Shown one piece after another: positions 1 through 11,651 of a stretch of DNA of 64,000 bases. The stretch covers positions 36,151,001 to 36,215,000 of the forward strand of contig OX419758.1 in assembly GCA_948567375.1 (NCBI GenBank). Reading direction: 5' to 3'. The position numbers were made by a program, and so were the translations under genes. The stretch is from Lunularia cruciata (Eukaryota > Streptophyta > Marchantiopsida > Lunulariales > Lunulariaceae). How positions within the stretch are numbered: position 1 is the first letter of the stretch; each line of letters opens with the position of its first letter. A model generated the notes under the pieces. It was given only the letters and a program-made list of their open reading frames with translations, made no database searches and had not been told where the DNA came from.

Positions 1-639
1 CCAAACCAACACAACCAAGGAAACCTTTCTATGAAAAAACTGTTGATATCCTCCTCCTCTCCTTGTGCTTGGGCCATGCAACTTGACTCCTCATCAAATC
101 TAATATGATTGTCATAATTCTATCTATAAAAGAAATTTTTGAACCCACACTAATGCTCCAAATATATTTAAACCATGTGAAACACATGCTCTATTACCAT
201 GATGCCCAAATCTATCCAGAGCTAGAGTTATTTGGATCCACATGGATTTTGCTTTCTTTGGTAGCTTTTTTCAAAAATAATATGCATTTCAATCAAATAC
301 ACTAATGTTGGAAAAGACTTGACATCCATTCTAGTAAGCTGCCAAAAGGTCTTCATATCAAGATTTCTAAAATTCTTTATCACAAGCTCTCTAGTGCAAG
401 GGTAATTAACTCGGGGTTCCAAGTATTGTTGTGTATGTGCATACTTCCACCCACTAATCAAATATTCTAGCATATCTAAATCTCCTCCTACTTCTTCATC
501 TTCATCTTCTAATCTCTTTAGCGTGATCTCTAAATCTAATCAAATAATCCATTGAATACATTTTCTAATATTTCTAGTTAGTTCTATACAAGTGCTCCCT
601 CTCAGCATGATTTGACTTGATTCTTTATTCTTTGCACAT
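1..639. other. AT-rich stretch, nothing recognised
   Basis: I see no conserved protein motif, RNA gene or terminal repeat here. Short open frames on both strands are unremarkable for AT-rich plant intergenic DNA. Confidence 0.5.
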
Positions 640-905
640 AAACAAGATCATAAATTTCATTTTGTATCTATTACTATCTTGACATGTCTATTCTATGCAC
701 ATAGGAAAAGAGAACAAGATCATGCAAAGCTTATTTTGTAAGTAGTACTATCTAGGCATCTTTATTCTCCATACAAAAAACAAGATCAAAATTTTTTTCC
801 TACAGACATGCACACATCAAAAGAGAATAGGGTCATAAATTTCATTTTGTGACAAGAGGACAAGATCATTAATTTCATCTTGTTACTAGTACTAGAACAA
901 GAAAC
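640..905. repeat. Degenerate tandem repeat (ACAAGATCAT motif)
   Basis: The phrase 'acaagatcat' followed by 'tttcattttgt'-like text recurs about every 80-90 bases, near 650, 715, 780, 830 and 863, with considerable drift. This is read directly. No function is implied. Confidence 0.5.
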
Positions 906-950
906 TTTTTAAATAATGAAATCAAGGATTTTGGATAGTGTGCTTCAAAA

Positions 951-1180
951 AATTCACTCCTCCTTCCAACCTTCACACAACATTCACTTAAAGATTCCCA
1001 ACCCAAACAAATTCACTCCTCCTTTCAACCTTCATACAACACACACCTAAATCTTCCCACTCCACAATAATTCACTCCTTCCAACCTTCACACAACACTC
1101 ACTCAATTCTTCCCACTCCAAATGAATTCACTCCCCCTTCCAACCTTCACACAACATGCACTCAAATCTTCCTACTTTGT
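951..1180. repeat. Minisatellite of ~57-59 bp units, about four copies
   Basis: Units start with 'ttcactcc' near 953, 1012, 1071 and 1125, and each continues with 'ccaaccttcacacaacac'-like text and then 'cttcccactcc'. Unit length is about 54-59 bases. The array lies in otherwise featureless DNA. Confidence 0.75.
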
Positions 1181-1529
1181 CGGTAAATATTTGCATTCCC
1201 AACATCTCATGCATAAATCTCCCAGCTCAATAGTCCATTTTCTCAATCATGGGTGGTCTCATACATCACACCATTGCACTCTTTGGTGACAACCATCCCA
1301 AACCCTATTCTAAACAAGGTAATTTATTAACCCTAATATGTAATTAATGCATGATGGTGTGACAACATAAAACTCCATATCCCTTATTTCTTATGAATCA
1401 CCTTATATGGAGTGCGCTAATAATAAGGAAATTGGCTAGAACTCTATAGTGTGACTCTTTCTATTTCCCGCACCCAATACTGATTTAGTCAACACTTTGT
1501 AACAATCTATATGAAAATATACAAAGCTT
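1181..1529. other. Unassigned DNA with one small hairpin
   Basis: No gene is supported. The only structure I note is an 8-base inverted pair, ctccatat at 1373-1380 and atatggag at 1405-1412. A TGTGACAAC string near 1357 resembles the K-family left end, but the sequence after it does not match that family. Confidence 0.4.
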
Positions 1530-1859
1530 TGTAAAACTATTTTTGAAACCCCCTAATGTCATCTTGATCCCAAGGTAGCCATTTTCTTTACATGTTCTTT
1601 CTTCATTGGCTAGATCCAAGGAAAAGTTGTTATAGGTTCTTTGGATTGGATTGCACATCCCAATGTAAAGTATCCTTACTTTGGATCTATACCTCCATAA
1701 GTCCAACCTTAATCCTTCTAACTATGACTTGAGGTTGACTTCTTTAGGTCTATGCCAAACACACAATTCTTCTTTTTTCTTCTTCATTAAGCTTCAATTT
1801 GGATTCAAGAATACACTTCTTCTTTAAATTTGTCAAAACCAAAAAATGTGGGTACCACA
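1530..1859 (-). mobile_element. K1: terminal fragment of the K family
   Basis: The segment ends in 'aatgtgggtaccaca', the same terminus seen in K3, K5, K7 and K8, and shares internal text with K7 such as 'aaagtatccttactttgg'. Its other end is not visible, so this is a truncated copy. Strand is given by the coding orientation inferred from K8. The inner boundary is approximate. Confidence 0.55.
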
Positions 1860-1935
1860 TACCCCTCCCTCAAATGTGAGTGTCCTTGTGAACATGAGTT
1901 CTCTCTTCTTTATACAAGTTTGAGTCCTCTATCGT

Positions 1936-2471
1936 GTGTATATACATTGTTACATAACGTACATTGTTGTCAACATCACACTATAAAAGCACAACTCACA
2001 CATAAGTTGTACATGGACTCTAAATTGCTACAATTATTAGTTTTTTCACAACTCAAATCACACTCAATCAGATCAGTACTTGATCTATCACTCAATAATC
2101 TGCCAACAATTGGACATTGATTACATTCAAGCCACACCCACTCTAGCTAAGATACTCCAAGTGATGCTTGCTAACCTCTCTCCACCATAGCCAAGAACTC
2201 AAAGGCTCAACATCAGAGAAGTGAGCTCTCTAGAGCTGCACTTTGAAAGTATACTCCTTGAACTCAACCTAGGTCTCCAACCCTAACGTCTTGTTAATGG
2301 CACATCTGACTATGCAAACGGTGCAAGTGACAATGGGCCCCACCATGTAGTCAATACCCCAAACATGAAATCTGACCGGCAACAAGTAGTCTATGAGTAA
2401 CTGCCAAGCTACCTTTGACTACCAACACTACTACTCCAAAGTCCAAGTAATCTAAGTGTAACACTACAGAT
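1936..2471 (-). repeat. M1 3' LTR-like repeat
   Basis: This matches the left terminal repeat of M2 (about 10820-11375) and, over its B part, 29190-29638. In plus orientation it has a ~100-base part A (tatacatt...actctaaa) followed by a ~440-base part B ending in 'ggcatgaca'. Part A is repeated again just inside, at about 2473-2582. The left edge falls where part A ends in M2 too, which supports a real element end. Exact LTR limits are uncertain because of the A duplication. Confidence 0.6.
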
Positions 2472-2779
2472 GGCATGACAATTATCATGCATATATACAT
2501 CACTACACAACATATATCAATATCAACATCACACACTATAGAAGCACAACTCACACATAAGTCATACATGGACTCTAAAGTGCCACAATTACCTCCTTAA
2601 CTGGCAGTTATGTCCCTCTAACTCCAAATAGCCATCTATTCCAAGTATATGGTATACCTTATGGTGGGCAAAAGATCAAGAGGTTGGGTGCTATTGAGCC
2701 CCATCGTAAGTTGCTTATATGAAATCTATACCATGTAAAGGATGAATTAACTAAAGGTCAAGTACATCTAAGACATAAC
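2472..2779 (-). mobile_element. M1: 3' untranslated part and end of the pol ORF
   Basis: This holds the second copy of sub-repeat A (to ~2582), a purine-rich tract when read on the minus strand next to it (candidate polypurine tract), and the last codons of the integrase-PHD reading frame at 2745-2779. The final Cys-x2-Cys-Thr-stop of the PHD finger is at the same place as in M2. Co1 interrupts the element at 2780. Confidence 0.6.
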
Positions 2780-3101
2780 TCTTAGAAAAATAGAGTCCCT
2801 AGGACCTCTCACAATAGCAAATCCCAACCACATTAAATAGAAATCAGAAGACAAATAGGAAATAATGTGGTTCACTCCTTGTCCCGAAAGCTACCTCCAC
2901 GACTAAAACAAGCTCACACTAGCCTTCTGGCGCTTTATTTCTCAATGCACATCTATATACATTATAAAAGGTCCACCACTATCCATCATTGTCATCAACT
3001 AAACTTTTAGACAAGTGACTATCCACATGAACTTCTAGACAAATGACAAGCAATGGACATCAGTTGTGTTCACTTTTTCTCTTGATAAGCCAAACATAAC
3101 A
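2780..3101 (-). repeat. Co1 3' LTR
   Basis: This ~322-base repeat matches 7165-7493 throughout. It ends in 'cataaca'. Its outer end reads TCTTAG where the other copy reads TGTTAG, a single change of the expected TG. Confidence 0.92.
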
Positions 3102-3116
3102 ATCTCCACCTTTTGC
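3102..3116 (-). promoter_or_regulatory. Co1 polypurine tract
   Basis: Read on the minus strand this is 'gcaaaaggtggagat', directly before the 3' LTR. It is the plus-strand primer site expected at this position in copia elements. Confidence 0.75.
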
Positions 3117-3130
3117 TTGTATCCACCATA

Positions 3131-4658
3131 TCATCCCAAAGAGCACAATTTAATGTTGAGCAAGTTCATGCATAACTTGAACTTCTCAACAAGAAAAAGT
3201 TTAGTCAACATACCAGCTGCATTTATCTCTATGCCAATCTTTTGCAAATTGATCTCACCATTTATCACAACTTCCATGATAAAATGATGTCTCACATCAA
3301 TATGCTTTGTCCTTGAATGATATACTTGATTTTTGGCCAAGTGAATAGCACATTGGCTATTACAAAAAAGTGTGGACTTCATGTTAGGGAGTCCTACATC
3401 CTTGGCTAATCTTTGTAGCCATATTGCCTCTTTGGTAGCCTCAGTTGTTGCCATATATTCTGCTTCTGTAGTAGAAAGAGCAAGTATAGATTGGAGAATA
3501 GACTTCCAACTTACTGCACCACAAACAAGTGTAAAAACAAACCCTGTTGTTGAACTTCTCTTATCCAAGTCTTCTGCAAAGTCAAAATCTACATACCCTT
3601 TAATTCCTCCTTCTTGGTTCTTCTCCACATCAAAGGAAATGTCAATATTTATAGTCCCTTTCAAGTAACAAAGTATCCACTTCACAACTTCCCAATGTTG
3701 TTTCCTTGGATTTTCCATGTATCTACTCACCATACTCACAACATATGAGATGTCTGGTCTAGTGCAGACCATAGCATACATTAAACTCCCAACAACACTG
3801 GCATAAGGAATTTTCACATTACATTTCTCTCCTCTTCATTTGATGGACATTGCTTCAATGATATCTTGAAATGACTTGCCATTGGAGTGCTCACTGGTTT
3901 GCATTCTCCATGCCAAACCAAGCAAGTAATTTTTCCAAATATCTCCTTTGAGATATCCATAACTTTCCCTTGCTCTTGTCCCAATGGATTTCAATCCCAA
4001 GCACCCTCTTTGAAGAACCCAAGTCCTTCATATCAAACTCCTTGCCAAGTTGTGCTTTCAATTTCTCTACCTCAACCATATCCTCCACGACAATCAGCAT
4101 ATCATCCACATATAGTACCAAGATGATTAAATCAAATACACTAGGTCCATGTAGCTTCTTGAGGTACACACAACAATCTGATTCACTTCTGTTATACCCA
4201 TGCTTCAACATGAAAGCATCAAATTTCATGTACCAAAGTCTTGGATTTTGCTTTAGTCCATATAAAGACTTTTGTAACCTACAAACCAGGTTCTGATTCC
4301 TTGGTACCACAAAAACTTTAGGGTGATGCATGTAAATCTCATCCTCCAATTCTCCATGTAGAAAAGAAATTGTAACATCTAGTTGCTCCAACTCCAAGTT
4401 ATGCAATGTGACTATTGCCAATAGTGCATGAATTGAAGAGATTTTTACCATTGGTGAAAAAATCTCATTGAAGTCAATAACTTCTTTTTGGCTATAATCC
4501 TTTGCTACAAGCCTTGCTTTGTATTGATCTCCACCTGATTTTGGAAGTCCTTCCTTCTTCTGGAATATCCATCTGCAACCAATTGCCTTCTTTCCCATAG
4601 GCAAATTTTCAAGTCTCCAAGTTTGGTTTTTGGCCAAAGACTTCATCTCCTCTTCCAT
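3131..4658 (-). pseudogene. Co1 reverse transcriptase and RNase H region
   Basis: The open stretch 3891-4658 is the copia RT. It has the 'GCRWIFQKK' and 'KARLVAKDYSQ' blocks near its start and the catalytic YVDD at 4101-4112. The open stretch 3131-3817 is the connection and RNase H region, with 'VGSLMYAM.CTRPDI', 'TEAEYMA' and 'SRTKHIDVRHHFI'. About 70 bases between them contain a stop. The family polymerises cDNA from the element RNA in cytoplasmic particles. Order and motifs identify copia rather than Ty3, where integrase follows RT. No function remains in this copy. Confidence 0.9.
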
Positions 4659-4896
4659 TGCACAATGCCACTTTTGACACTAATGATCTTGCATTGCCCC
4701 TTCATATGAAGAAGGCTCACCATTCTCTGTAAGAAGAGCATAAGCTATGAATGAATCATCAAATCTCTTTGGAGGCCTCCTATCCCTATTTGGATACCTA
4801 CATTCATGAATCACTTTTGGACTTGGCTCTACTAATGGTTCACTTGGTAGGTCTACAAGAGGTGATATCTCTTCATTTCCAAGATCAATATCTATC

Positions 4897-5952
4897 TTAA
4901 CAAAATCTGATTGAATTTGTTTTTTTCTTTTCTTCTGCTATAGTAATAGTCTCCATCATACTCTTATCATCAAAAACTACATCCCTACACACAACAAGAC
5001 AACACCTTTCTGGATCCCATAATCTATATCCCTTTGTATCCTTCTTATATCCCAAGAATATACATTTTCTAGATTTGGGATCTAAATTTGTCCGTTGTTC
5101 TTGTTGATGATGAACATAAGCAATGCATCCAAACACTCTAAGTGAAGAGAAATTAACATGCCAACCTGTCCATTTTTCCATAGGTGTCTTACACTCAATA
5201 GCAATAGAGGGAGAAATATTTACCAAATGACATGCTATATTTACAGCTTCTGCCCAAAAACTCTTCTCTAATCCAGCATTGCTTAACATACTTCTTGATT
5301 TCTCCAAGAGTGTATGATTTATCCGCTCTGCCACTCAATTTTGTTGAGGGGTACCCGGAACTGCAAAGTGATGAATTATTCCTTCACTCTTACAATATCT
5401 ATCAAACTCTCCAGATTTGTATTCTCCACCATTATCAGATCTTAAACACTTCACTTTCCTTCCAATTTGTTTCTCCATCATCACCTTCCATTGTTTAAAG
5501 GTAGAGAAGACCTCTGATTTTTGCCATACTCCATACTCTCCTATAGTAATCATCAACCAAAGACACAAAATATAATGCTCCAGATTTTGAAGCTGCTGGT
5601 GCATCATCAGAATGCACATAGTCTAAAATTCCCTTTGTGCAATGAAACCCTATGGAAAAGCTTATTCGTTGTTGCTTTCATATTACACAATGCTCATAGA
5701 CTTTTAACTTACAACTTTTAAGGCCCTTCAAAAGTTGTTGCTTGGACAATTCACTTAGACCTCTTTCACTCATATGACCCAAATGTAGGTGCCGTAACTA
5801 AGTAAGATCTTTGGGATCTTCACTTCTGAAATGGTACTTGCCACTCCTCCAGTAATGGTCTCTCCAACAAGCTCATAAAAATTTCCTATCTTCTTGCGCT
5901 TCATTACAACCAATGCTCCTTTTGATACCTTGAGTGTTCCATTTTCTGCTCC
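4897..5952 (-). pseudogene. Co1 integrase region
   Basis: Two open stretches (5335-5619 and 4897-5334) are in the same frame and are split by a single stop at the place where copia integrases normally read PQQNG. The glycine codon has become TGA. The catalytic-core signature 'LRSDNGGEY' and the following AER.N.TL block are present. The N-terminal part up to 5952 is more decayed. The family integrates cDNA with 5-base duplications, as seen for this element. Confidence 0.85.
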
Positions 5953-7074
5953 CTACCTCCAACTATTTGAGTCCAAAGTGCCTAGTGATATCAAATTCTT
6001 CCTTAACTCAGGAACATGCCTCACATCAGCAAGAGTCCTCACAATACCATCAAACATCTTAACGCGTATTGTGCCAATACCAAGAGCTCTGCAAGCCATG
6101 TTGTTCCCCATTATTACAGATCCTCCATTGAATGGTTTGTACTCATGAAACCACTCCGTATTTGGACACATATGGTAAGAGCAACCTGAGTCCAATATCC
6201 ATGACTCCTCAAATTTATCTTTGTCTTGGGTAGCACATAGAACATCATCCACAATACCAAATGACTCAGCAAATTGATCTGAAAGTTGACCTTTATCCTT
6301 ATTGGACTCAAGCCTCTTGTTGTTACAATCCTTCTTGAAATGTCCAACCTTCCAACAAATCCAGCATTTGCCTTTGAATCCTCTAGTTCTAGACTTGGAT
6401 CTTGATTTACTCCTGATTTGATCTCTCTTTCTTGTCCTTCCTCTGATAAATAGAGCCTCTGGATTTTTCTTTTCTTGGTTGGGTCTTTTTTTCATCTCAT
6501 TGGACAATAATGTTGAAGTAACCTCCTCAGAGTTTATATCATCCTTCCTATAGAGAAGAGTTGATATAATTGGAAGAGTTGTGACCAGATGCTCATATGA
6601 AGGAGAAAGTGAAGCCAATAACAACAATGCCTTATCATCCTCTTCTAACTTGACCTCTATGCTCATCAACTCACAAATGATTTTGTTGAAAGCATTGAGG
6701 TGCTCCATAATACTTTGGCCTTCCTTCATCTGCAACATATACAACTTCTGTTTAGGATAAAGTCTATTTCTCAATGACTTGGTCGGATAAAGATTGTCCA
6801 GTTTGGCCCATAGTTTTGCAGATTCCTCATTCTTAACATTGTATAGCACTTCATTAGCAAGGTTCAACCAAATAGTGCTAATAGCTTTGAGATCTGCATC
6901 TTCATCTTCTTCATCTTCATTACTTTTGCCCTCCTGTTTTTTCTTTAATGCTCTATGTAGTCCTTGCTAGACAAGAAGGTCCTTCATCTTTAGTTGCCAC
7001 AGTCCAAAATTGTTTTTCCCATCAAACTTCTCCACTGCAAATTTAGCATTTGATATAGATATCACCCCTACCAT
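5953..7074 (-). pseudogene. Co1 gag and aspartic protease region
   Basis: Reading starts at a Met codon at 7072-7074. There is one TAG early in gag where a glutamine codon is likely (LLV*QG). The long open part is 5953-6867. It contains a copia gag helical region, a CX2CX4HX4C zinc knuckle (about 6326-6368, C-W-I-C...H...C), and the protease signature 'WILDSGCSYHM' near 6170-6205. Gag packages the RNA and the protease matures the polyprotein. This copy is interrupted. Confidence 0.88.
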
Positions 7075-7150
7075 TGCTTTGCTGTGGACTTGCTTCTTGA
7101 CCCTCTTCATAGCACCATCAGATCTTAAGTCCCTCTTCAGGACCAACTAA

Positions 7151-7163
7151 GCTGTGATACCAA
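7151..7163 (-). promoter_or_regulatory. Co1 primer-binding site (initiator tRNA-Met type)
   Basis: Minus-strand reading is TTGGTATCACAGC, two bases inside the 5' LTR. The standard plant copia site is TGGTATCAGAGC, complementary to initiator tRNA-Met. One base differs. Confidence 0.85.
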
Positions 7164-7164
7164 T

Positions 7165-7493
7165 TGTTAGAAAAACAAAGTCCCTAGGACCTCTCACAAT
7201 AGCACATCACAACCACATTAAACAAAAATCAAAAGACTAATAGGAAATAACGTGGTTCACTCCCTGTCCCGAAAGCTACTTCCACGACTGAAACAAGCTC
7301 ACACCAGCCTTCTAGGGCTTTATTTCTCATTGCACATATATACATATATACATTATAAAAGGTCCATCACTGTCCATCACTATCATCCACTTGAACTTCT
7401 AGACAAGTGACTGCCCACTTGAACTTCTAGACAAGTGACAAGCAATGGATATAAGTTACGTTCAATTTGGCTCTTGACAAGCCAAACATAACA
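7165..7493 (-). repeat. Co1 5' LTR
   Basis: This ~329-base repeat has intact TG (7165) and CA (7493) ends and matches 2780-3101. The target duplication ATAAC follows immediately. Confidence 0.92.
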
Positions 7494-7498
7494 ATAAC

Positions 7499-8118
7499 CA
7501 TTGTCCTTGAGGAACCACCATGAAGTGAGGAGTCAAACATGCCATATGTCATCCTCTCAAACAACTATCACACACTAACATTGTAGTAGCTCCACCAAAA
7601 GGGCTGAATAACATACACCACAAGCCTACACAAACAAATGCCAAGCTTGGGTCCATAGTACCATCAATGTTTAGGAGGTGGCATGGCACATAATCATGCA
7701 CATGATCCTTCCAAACAACACCATCATGTCCTTCCAACACAAGGATTCCAAATGGAAAAACCTCACTTACTCTTGAGATAGTATAGCCTGTAGAGACATC
7801 AAGTGTTTTTGATGTTGTTTGTTATAGATATATATAGTCACACGGATGAAATTAATAGATCAAGGATCTATAACCTCTTCCTCAAATGGCAGCATAGCAT
7901 AAGGTATCCATATGATGAGTAATTGCCAAGTTCTCAAAAGCCATTGACATCACTCTTTGAAAGATCTTTGCCCATTGAAAACACGCGCTCATCCATATAT
8001 TTAGATCATCCAAGTCCAACACTACAGTAGTATCTTGACAAATTGTCACATGCAGATCTGGATCTTGTCCATAGTGTAGAAAGTAAGGAGAGAAGGATGC
8101 TAAGGAGGCTTGCCAGCT
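7499..8118 (-). pseudogene. M1 integrase C-terminus and PHD finger
   Basis: This matches M2 11669-12300 on the same strand. Read on the minus strand it gives the integrase C-terminal block, then 'VWKDHV' and 'NIDGTMDPSLA', then a PHD-type zinc finger. The second zinc pair (CDSC), the His-x2-Cys (HMAC) and the following 'LTP' are visible. A TGA replaces the tryptophan before the His, and the second cysteine of the first pair has become Phe. M2 has the reverse pattern: the first pair is intact and the His has become Tyr. The last Cys-x2-Cys is across the Co1 insertion, near 2750-2765. Confidence 0.75.
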
Positions 8119-8122
8119 GAAT

Positions 8123-8813
8123 TGTGATCTGGCATGTCTCTCACTTAGGATTAACCTAGATTGTTATTATGGTAGTGCACCATGGGCTAAGAAGGCAAGG
8201 AACCCCAACTCAATCATACTCTTCCAAGGCTAACATTCCAATACTCAAGACATTGCTCACTAGAGAACTCATTGAGAGAGATAGTTGCAAATGAAAGGAT
8301 GATTAGTACCTCCTCATCCTTAGTTTATATACTTGTGAAATAGTTATGCACCAAAGTTACTAATTATTGGAGTAACTCAAGTTACTAGGCTAAAAGTCAA
8401 ATAAAGTCAAAAAGCTAAAGGAATATCTATACTCATAGGAATATTCTCCTAAGCATGTGATCTTATCTTGACCCAACCACTAAGTCAAGGATTCCTTCAC
8501 ATAGGTTATCCTTGGACTATAGAAGAATCTGAAACAAAAGGGCTTGGAGGTCCAAGAGTTCTCAACTCTTTACTCAAAACCAAACACCTAGGAATAATAC
8601 CAAGTCAATACACTAGAATCCAAAATAGTAGTGCTCATCTTTTCCACTTCTTCTAAAGAAGTAAGGTCCCCTCTATCTTAGCTATGACTAGCTTAAGATT
8701 ATCATGACTAATGTAGAACCATCATTTATCTTTATATAAATAATATATCTTAAGCAGTTATAATATCAAATTAAATATCAGAATAACACATACATGCAAA
8801 AATGGGTATTACA
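8123..8813 (-). repeat. G0 3' LTR
   Basis: This 691-base LTR reads TGTGATCTGG at its left end and '...gggtattaca' at its right end on the plus strand. It is the reverse complement of the G1 and G2 LTRs and shares the 14 bases that G1 lacks ('cctaagcatgtgat'). Confidence 0.9.
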
Positions 8814-8861
8814 TTTATCCCCAGATTAAGATTTCACTTTGTCCTCAAAGTGAAGGTCTCT

Positions 8862-9687
8862 CTATCTTTTATGATATATCTTCAACTTATCATGGTTAAT
8901 CCTATCAAAGTATCTTCCTCCCAACTCTTTGAGATCATAAGTGAATTATTCCACACCTTTTCCACTATGAAAGGTCCAAACTACTTAGGCAAAACCTTCT
9001 TTTGTATCTATTGAATCAAATGAAATCAAAAAACATTACTCAATCACCTTCTTCAAAAGGTTCCACCTTCTTCCTGCCTTGCCTCTTGCCATAACTCTCC
9101 TTTTGTTTCCTTTGGTCTTTCTTCACTTGAACCATAGCAATTGCTCTTGCCTCTTCCAATTTCATGAGTTGATCCTTCCTTGACTTCTATGCATCACCTC
9201 CTTATGCTTTCTTCAATCTCTTACAAATGAGTTGGAAGGTAGGAAGATCATAGTGAATAGGTAAGATAGACTCAATACCATATATCAATTGAAATGGAGA
9301 ATATCCAATGGAAGTCTTCATGGTTTTCATATACTTCAACAAAAATGCATGAACCCTTGTCCCAATGATGTTTAGCCTCCTCCATTTTTGCATCTTTGGC
9401 CAACATCATGCATAAGGTCTGATTGGTTCTCTATGCCAAGCCATTGGAATTTGCCTTGTAGAATGTAGTTACTTTATATGTAAATAGAGAAATATCATAG
9501 CATGGTTGTAGTGATGCTTCCTATAAACTCTCATCCTCTATCAAAAACCAATTCCAAAGGGCACCCAAATCTAGTGATAATGTGTTCATAAAGAAATCTC
9601 CAAACTTTATCTTCATTCTTGTCCCTCAATGGTCTAGCCTTAATCCACTTGGTAAGATAATCAGAAATTACCATAATGTACCTATTG
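8862..9687 (-). pseudogene. G0 integrase C-terminal fragment
   Basis: This corresponds to the last ~830 bases of the G1 pol ORF, from the zone after the first catalytic Asp of integrase to the stop. It contains the 'YSPFQL.YGIES.LPIH' block and the lysine-rich linker. Several stops and small changes are present. At 9687 the match to pol stops abruptly and K2 begins. The sequence on the far side of K2 is the protease region, so RT, RNase H and the integrase N-terminus are absent. Confidence 0.8.
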
Positions 9688-9989
9688 AGGTGAAGTCATT
9701 TTGTAGTGAAGTGCCATTTTTGGGAGAGATTGAATCATCAAAATCAAAATTGTTTGGAAAGATTTGATGGAGTTGTTATTATGGGTGACAAATTGTTGTG
9801 ACGAGATTGCGAGTTAGTACTTGTTACTCTCTTCTGGGTGTAGTTTCTACATGAGAGATTAAAGAATCATCCAAGAAGAACTAATTTGGTTACTTTGCTT
9901 TGTGTTTGACCAATTCTGATCAATATCTATACAGGAACAAACTTTACTTACTTGATTACCGCAATAGTGATATTTTCCGGATTGTCATA
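9688..9989 (+). mobile_element. K2: left-end fragment of the K family
   Basis: Reverse complement of this stretch begins TATGACAATCCGG and follows the left end of K3 and K8 (GGAAAATATCAC..., 'aagtaaagtttgttcc', 'cacacc[c/t]agaagagagtaacaa'). It stops after ~300 bases. It sits exactly at the junction where ~2.1 kb of G0 pol has been lost. Confidence 0.75.
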
Positions 9990-10819
9990 CCAATAATCAG
10001 AAGATGGTGTATCTAAATGTGAAGTGTTGGTGGTATTAGTCACAACAATTGTGACTCTATGGTTAAAAGGCCCAATCTTCAAGTACCCTTTGTGCCATCA
10101 ATCAATAGTGTGTGCTGCTCTTAACCATGACCTCCCAAGAAGCAAATCATAGCTTGAATCCTTCAAGACTTGGAAAGTCATGAGATTTGGAACTCCCATA
10201 ACTAAAACTACCACCTTATCTATCATCCTTATTGGTCAAACTTGTTGCTTGTTTGCCATGCTTGCCACAAATGTTGAAGGTCTAGAGGGTATCATACCCA
10301 ACTTCTTCATCAACCTTTCTGACATGTCATTCACTATTGATCCTCCATCAACAAGTGCATCCTTGATGTTGTGACCATTTACTCTCACATCAATCTTGGC
10401 ATATTCACAAGCCTCTCATGATGCTCCTTTGGTATCCACCACCCTTATTGATATTGGAGATTTTGCCTTCTTCTTCTTCTTGCTCCTTGTAGAACTCAAG
10501 TCACCTCTAAGCTCCTTTCTCAAGGTAAGGTTCAAAGCAATCAATTGGCCCATTGTGATGCTAGCATTGTGACTACCAATATCTTCCAACACATTGCAGT
10601 TCTATTGTTGCTTTGAGATCAAGAAGTCTTCCATTGCCAACTTCTTTCTTGGAGTTTATGTTATTGTTGATGTTGTTGAGGTGCAAGTGCTCCTAGTAGA
10701 CATAAGAACATCCTTGCTAGGGGTAAATCCTTGAGAAGAGTGTACATCCTCTACAAAACAAGCTCTCTTCTTCTCTTGTGCCAAAAGCTCCAAATTAAGA
10801 CCTTTAGAGTTCAAGCACT
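9990..10819 (-). pseudogene. G0 protease and gag C-terminal region
   Basis: This matches G1 from about 19005 to 19825. The protease part aligns with the G1 'VDGGSAVN' and 'LLLGRPWLRA' blocks. The match ends at 10819 within the gag linker and resumes at 29643, because M2 is inserted here with a CACT duplication. Confidence 0.8.
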
Positions 10820-11375
10820 TGTCGTGCATATATACATCACTACACAACATCCATCATTGATAACATCAAACACTATAGAAGCACAACTCACACATAAGTC
10901 ATACATAGACTCTAAAGTGCCACAATAATCAGATTGTTTACCACTCTCAACTCAACTCAACTCAGATTAGTACTTGATTTGTCACTCTATAAACTGCCAA
11001 CAATTGGGCACTGATTACAATCAAGCCACACCCACTCTAGCATAGAGAATCCAAGTGACGCTCACCGGCCTCTATCCACCATAGCCAAGAACTCGAAGGC
11101 TCAACATTGGAGAAGTAAGCTCTCTAGAGCTCACTTCAAAACTATACCCCCTAGACTCGAGCTAGCTCTGAAACCCTAACGGTCCCGCTGACGGCACACT
11201 CAACGGTGCAAATGGTGCAAAGTGATGGTGGGCCCCACCATGAAGTCAGTACCCCAAACACAAAATCTGACCATCGGAAAGTAGTCTCTAAGATACTGCT
11301 AAAATAACTCTAACTAATATCACTAGAACTCTAGTGTCCGAGCAATCTAGATGCAACACTACAAATGATGTGACA
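10820..11375 (-). repeat. M2 3' LTR-like repeat
   Basis: Part A (10820-10926) is followed by part B (10927-11375), which ends 'gatgtgaca'. Part B recurs at 29190-29638 and 2036-2471. Part A recurs immediately inside at about 11380-11487. Because both M1 and M2 terminate at the outer end of A, A plus B is the most likely LTR, but the polypurine-like tract lies beyond the inner A copy (near 11488), which would include that copy too. Confidence 0.6.
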
Positions 11376-11651
11376 ACTATCGTGCACATATACATTGCTA
11401 CACAACATACATCGCTGTCAACATCAAACACTATAGAAGCACAACTCACACATAAGTCATACATAGACTCTAAAGTGCCACAATCGCCCCTCTAGCTAGC
11501 GGTTAGGTCCTTCTAACTCCAGATAGCCATCTACTCTAAGTATATGGTATACCCTTTAATAGGCAAAGATCAAGAGGCCAGGTGCTACGGAGCTCTATCG
11601 TTAGTCACTTGTCTACAATCTATACCATATAAAGAATGAACTAGCTATAGG

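Larger units (their letters stand above)
2780..7493 (-). mobile_element. Co1: degenerate Ty1/copia retrotransposon
   Basis: The element runs on the minus strand from the 5' LTR (7165-7493) to the 3' LTR (2780-3101). It carries an initiator-Met primer-binding site, a polypurine tract, and gag, protease, integrase, RT and RNase H in the copia order. A 5-base target duplication, ATAAC, lies at 2775-2779 and 7494-7498. Removing the element restores the M1 sequence, which is seen uninterrupted in M2 at about 11669. The two LTRs differ at roughly one position in ten over the stretch I aligned by eye, and the coding region has several stops, so the copy is old and dead. Confidence 0.93.

Noticed and set aside
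1357-1859. Possible complete K element beginning TGTGACAAC near 1357
   Set aside because: The following sequence does not match the K left end and no matching target duplication flanks 1357 and 1859.
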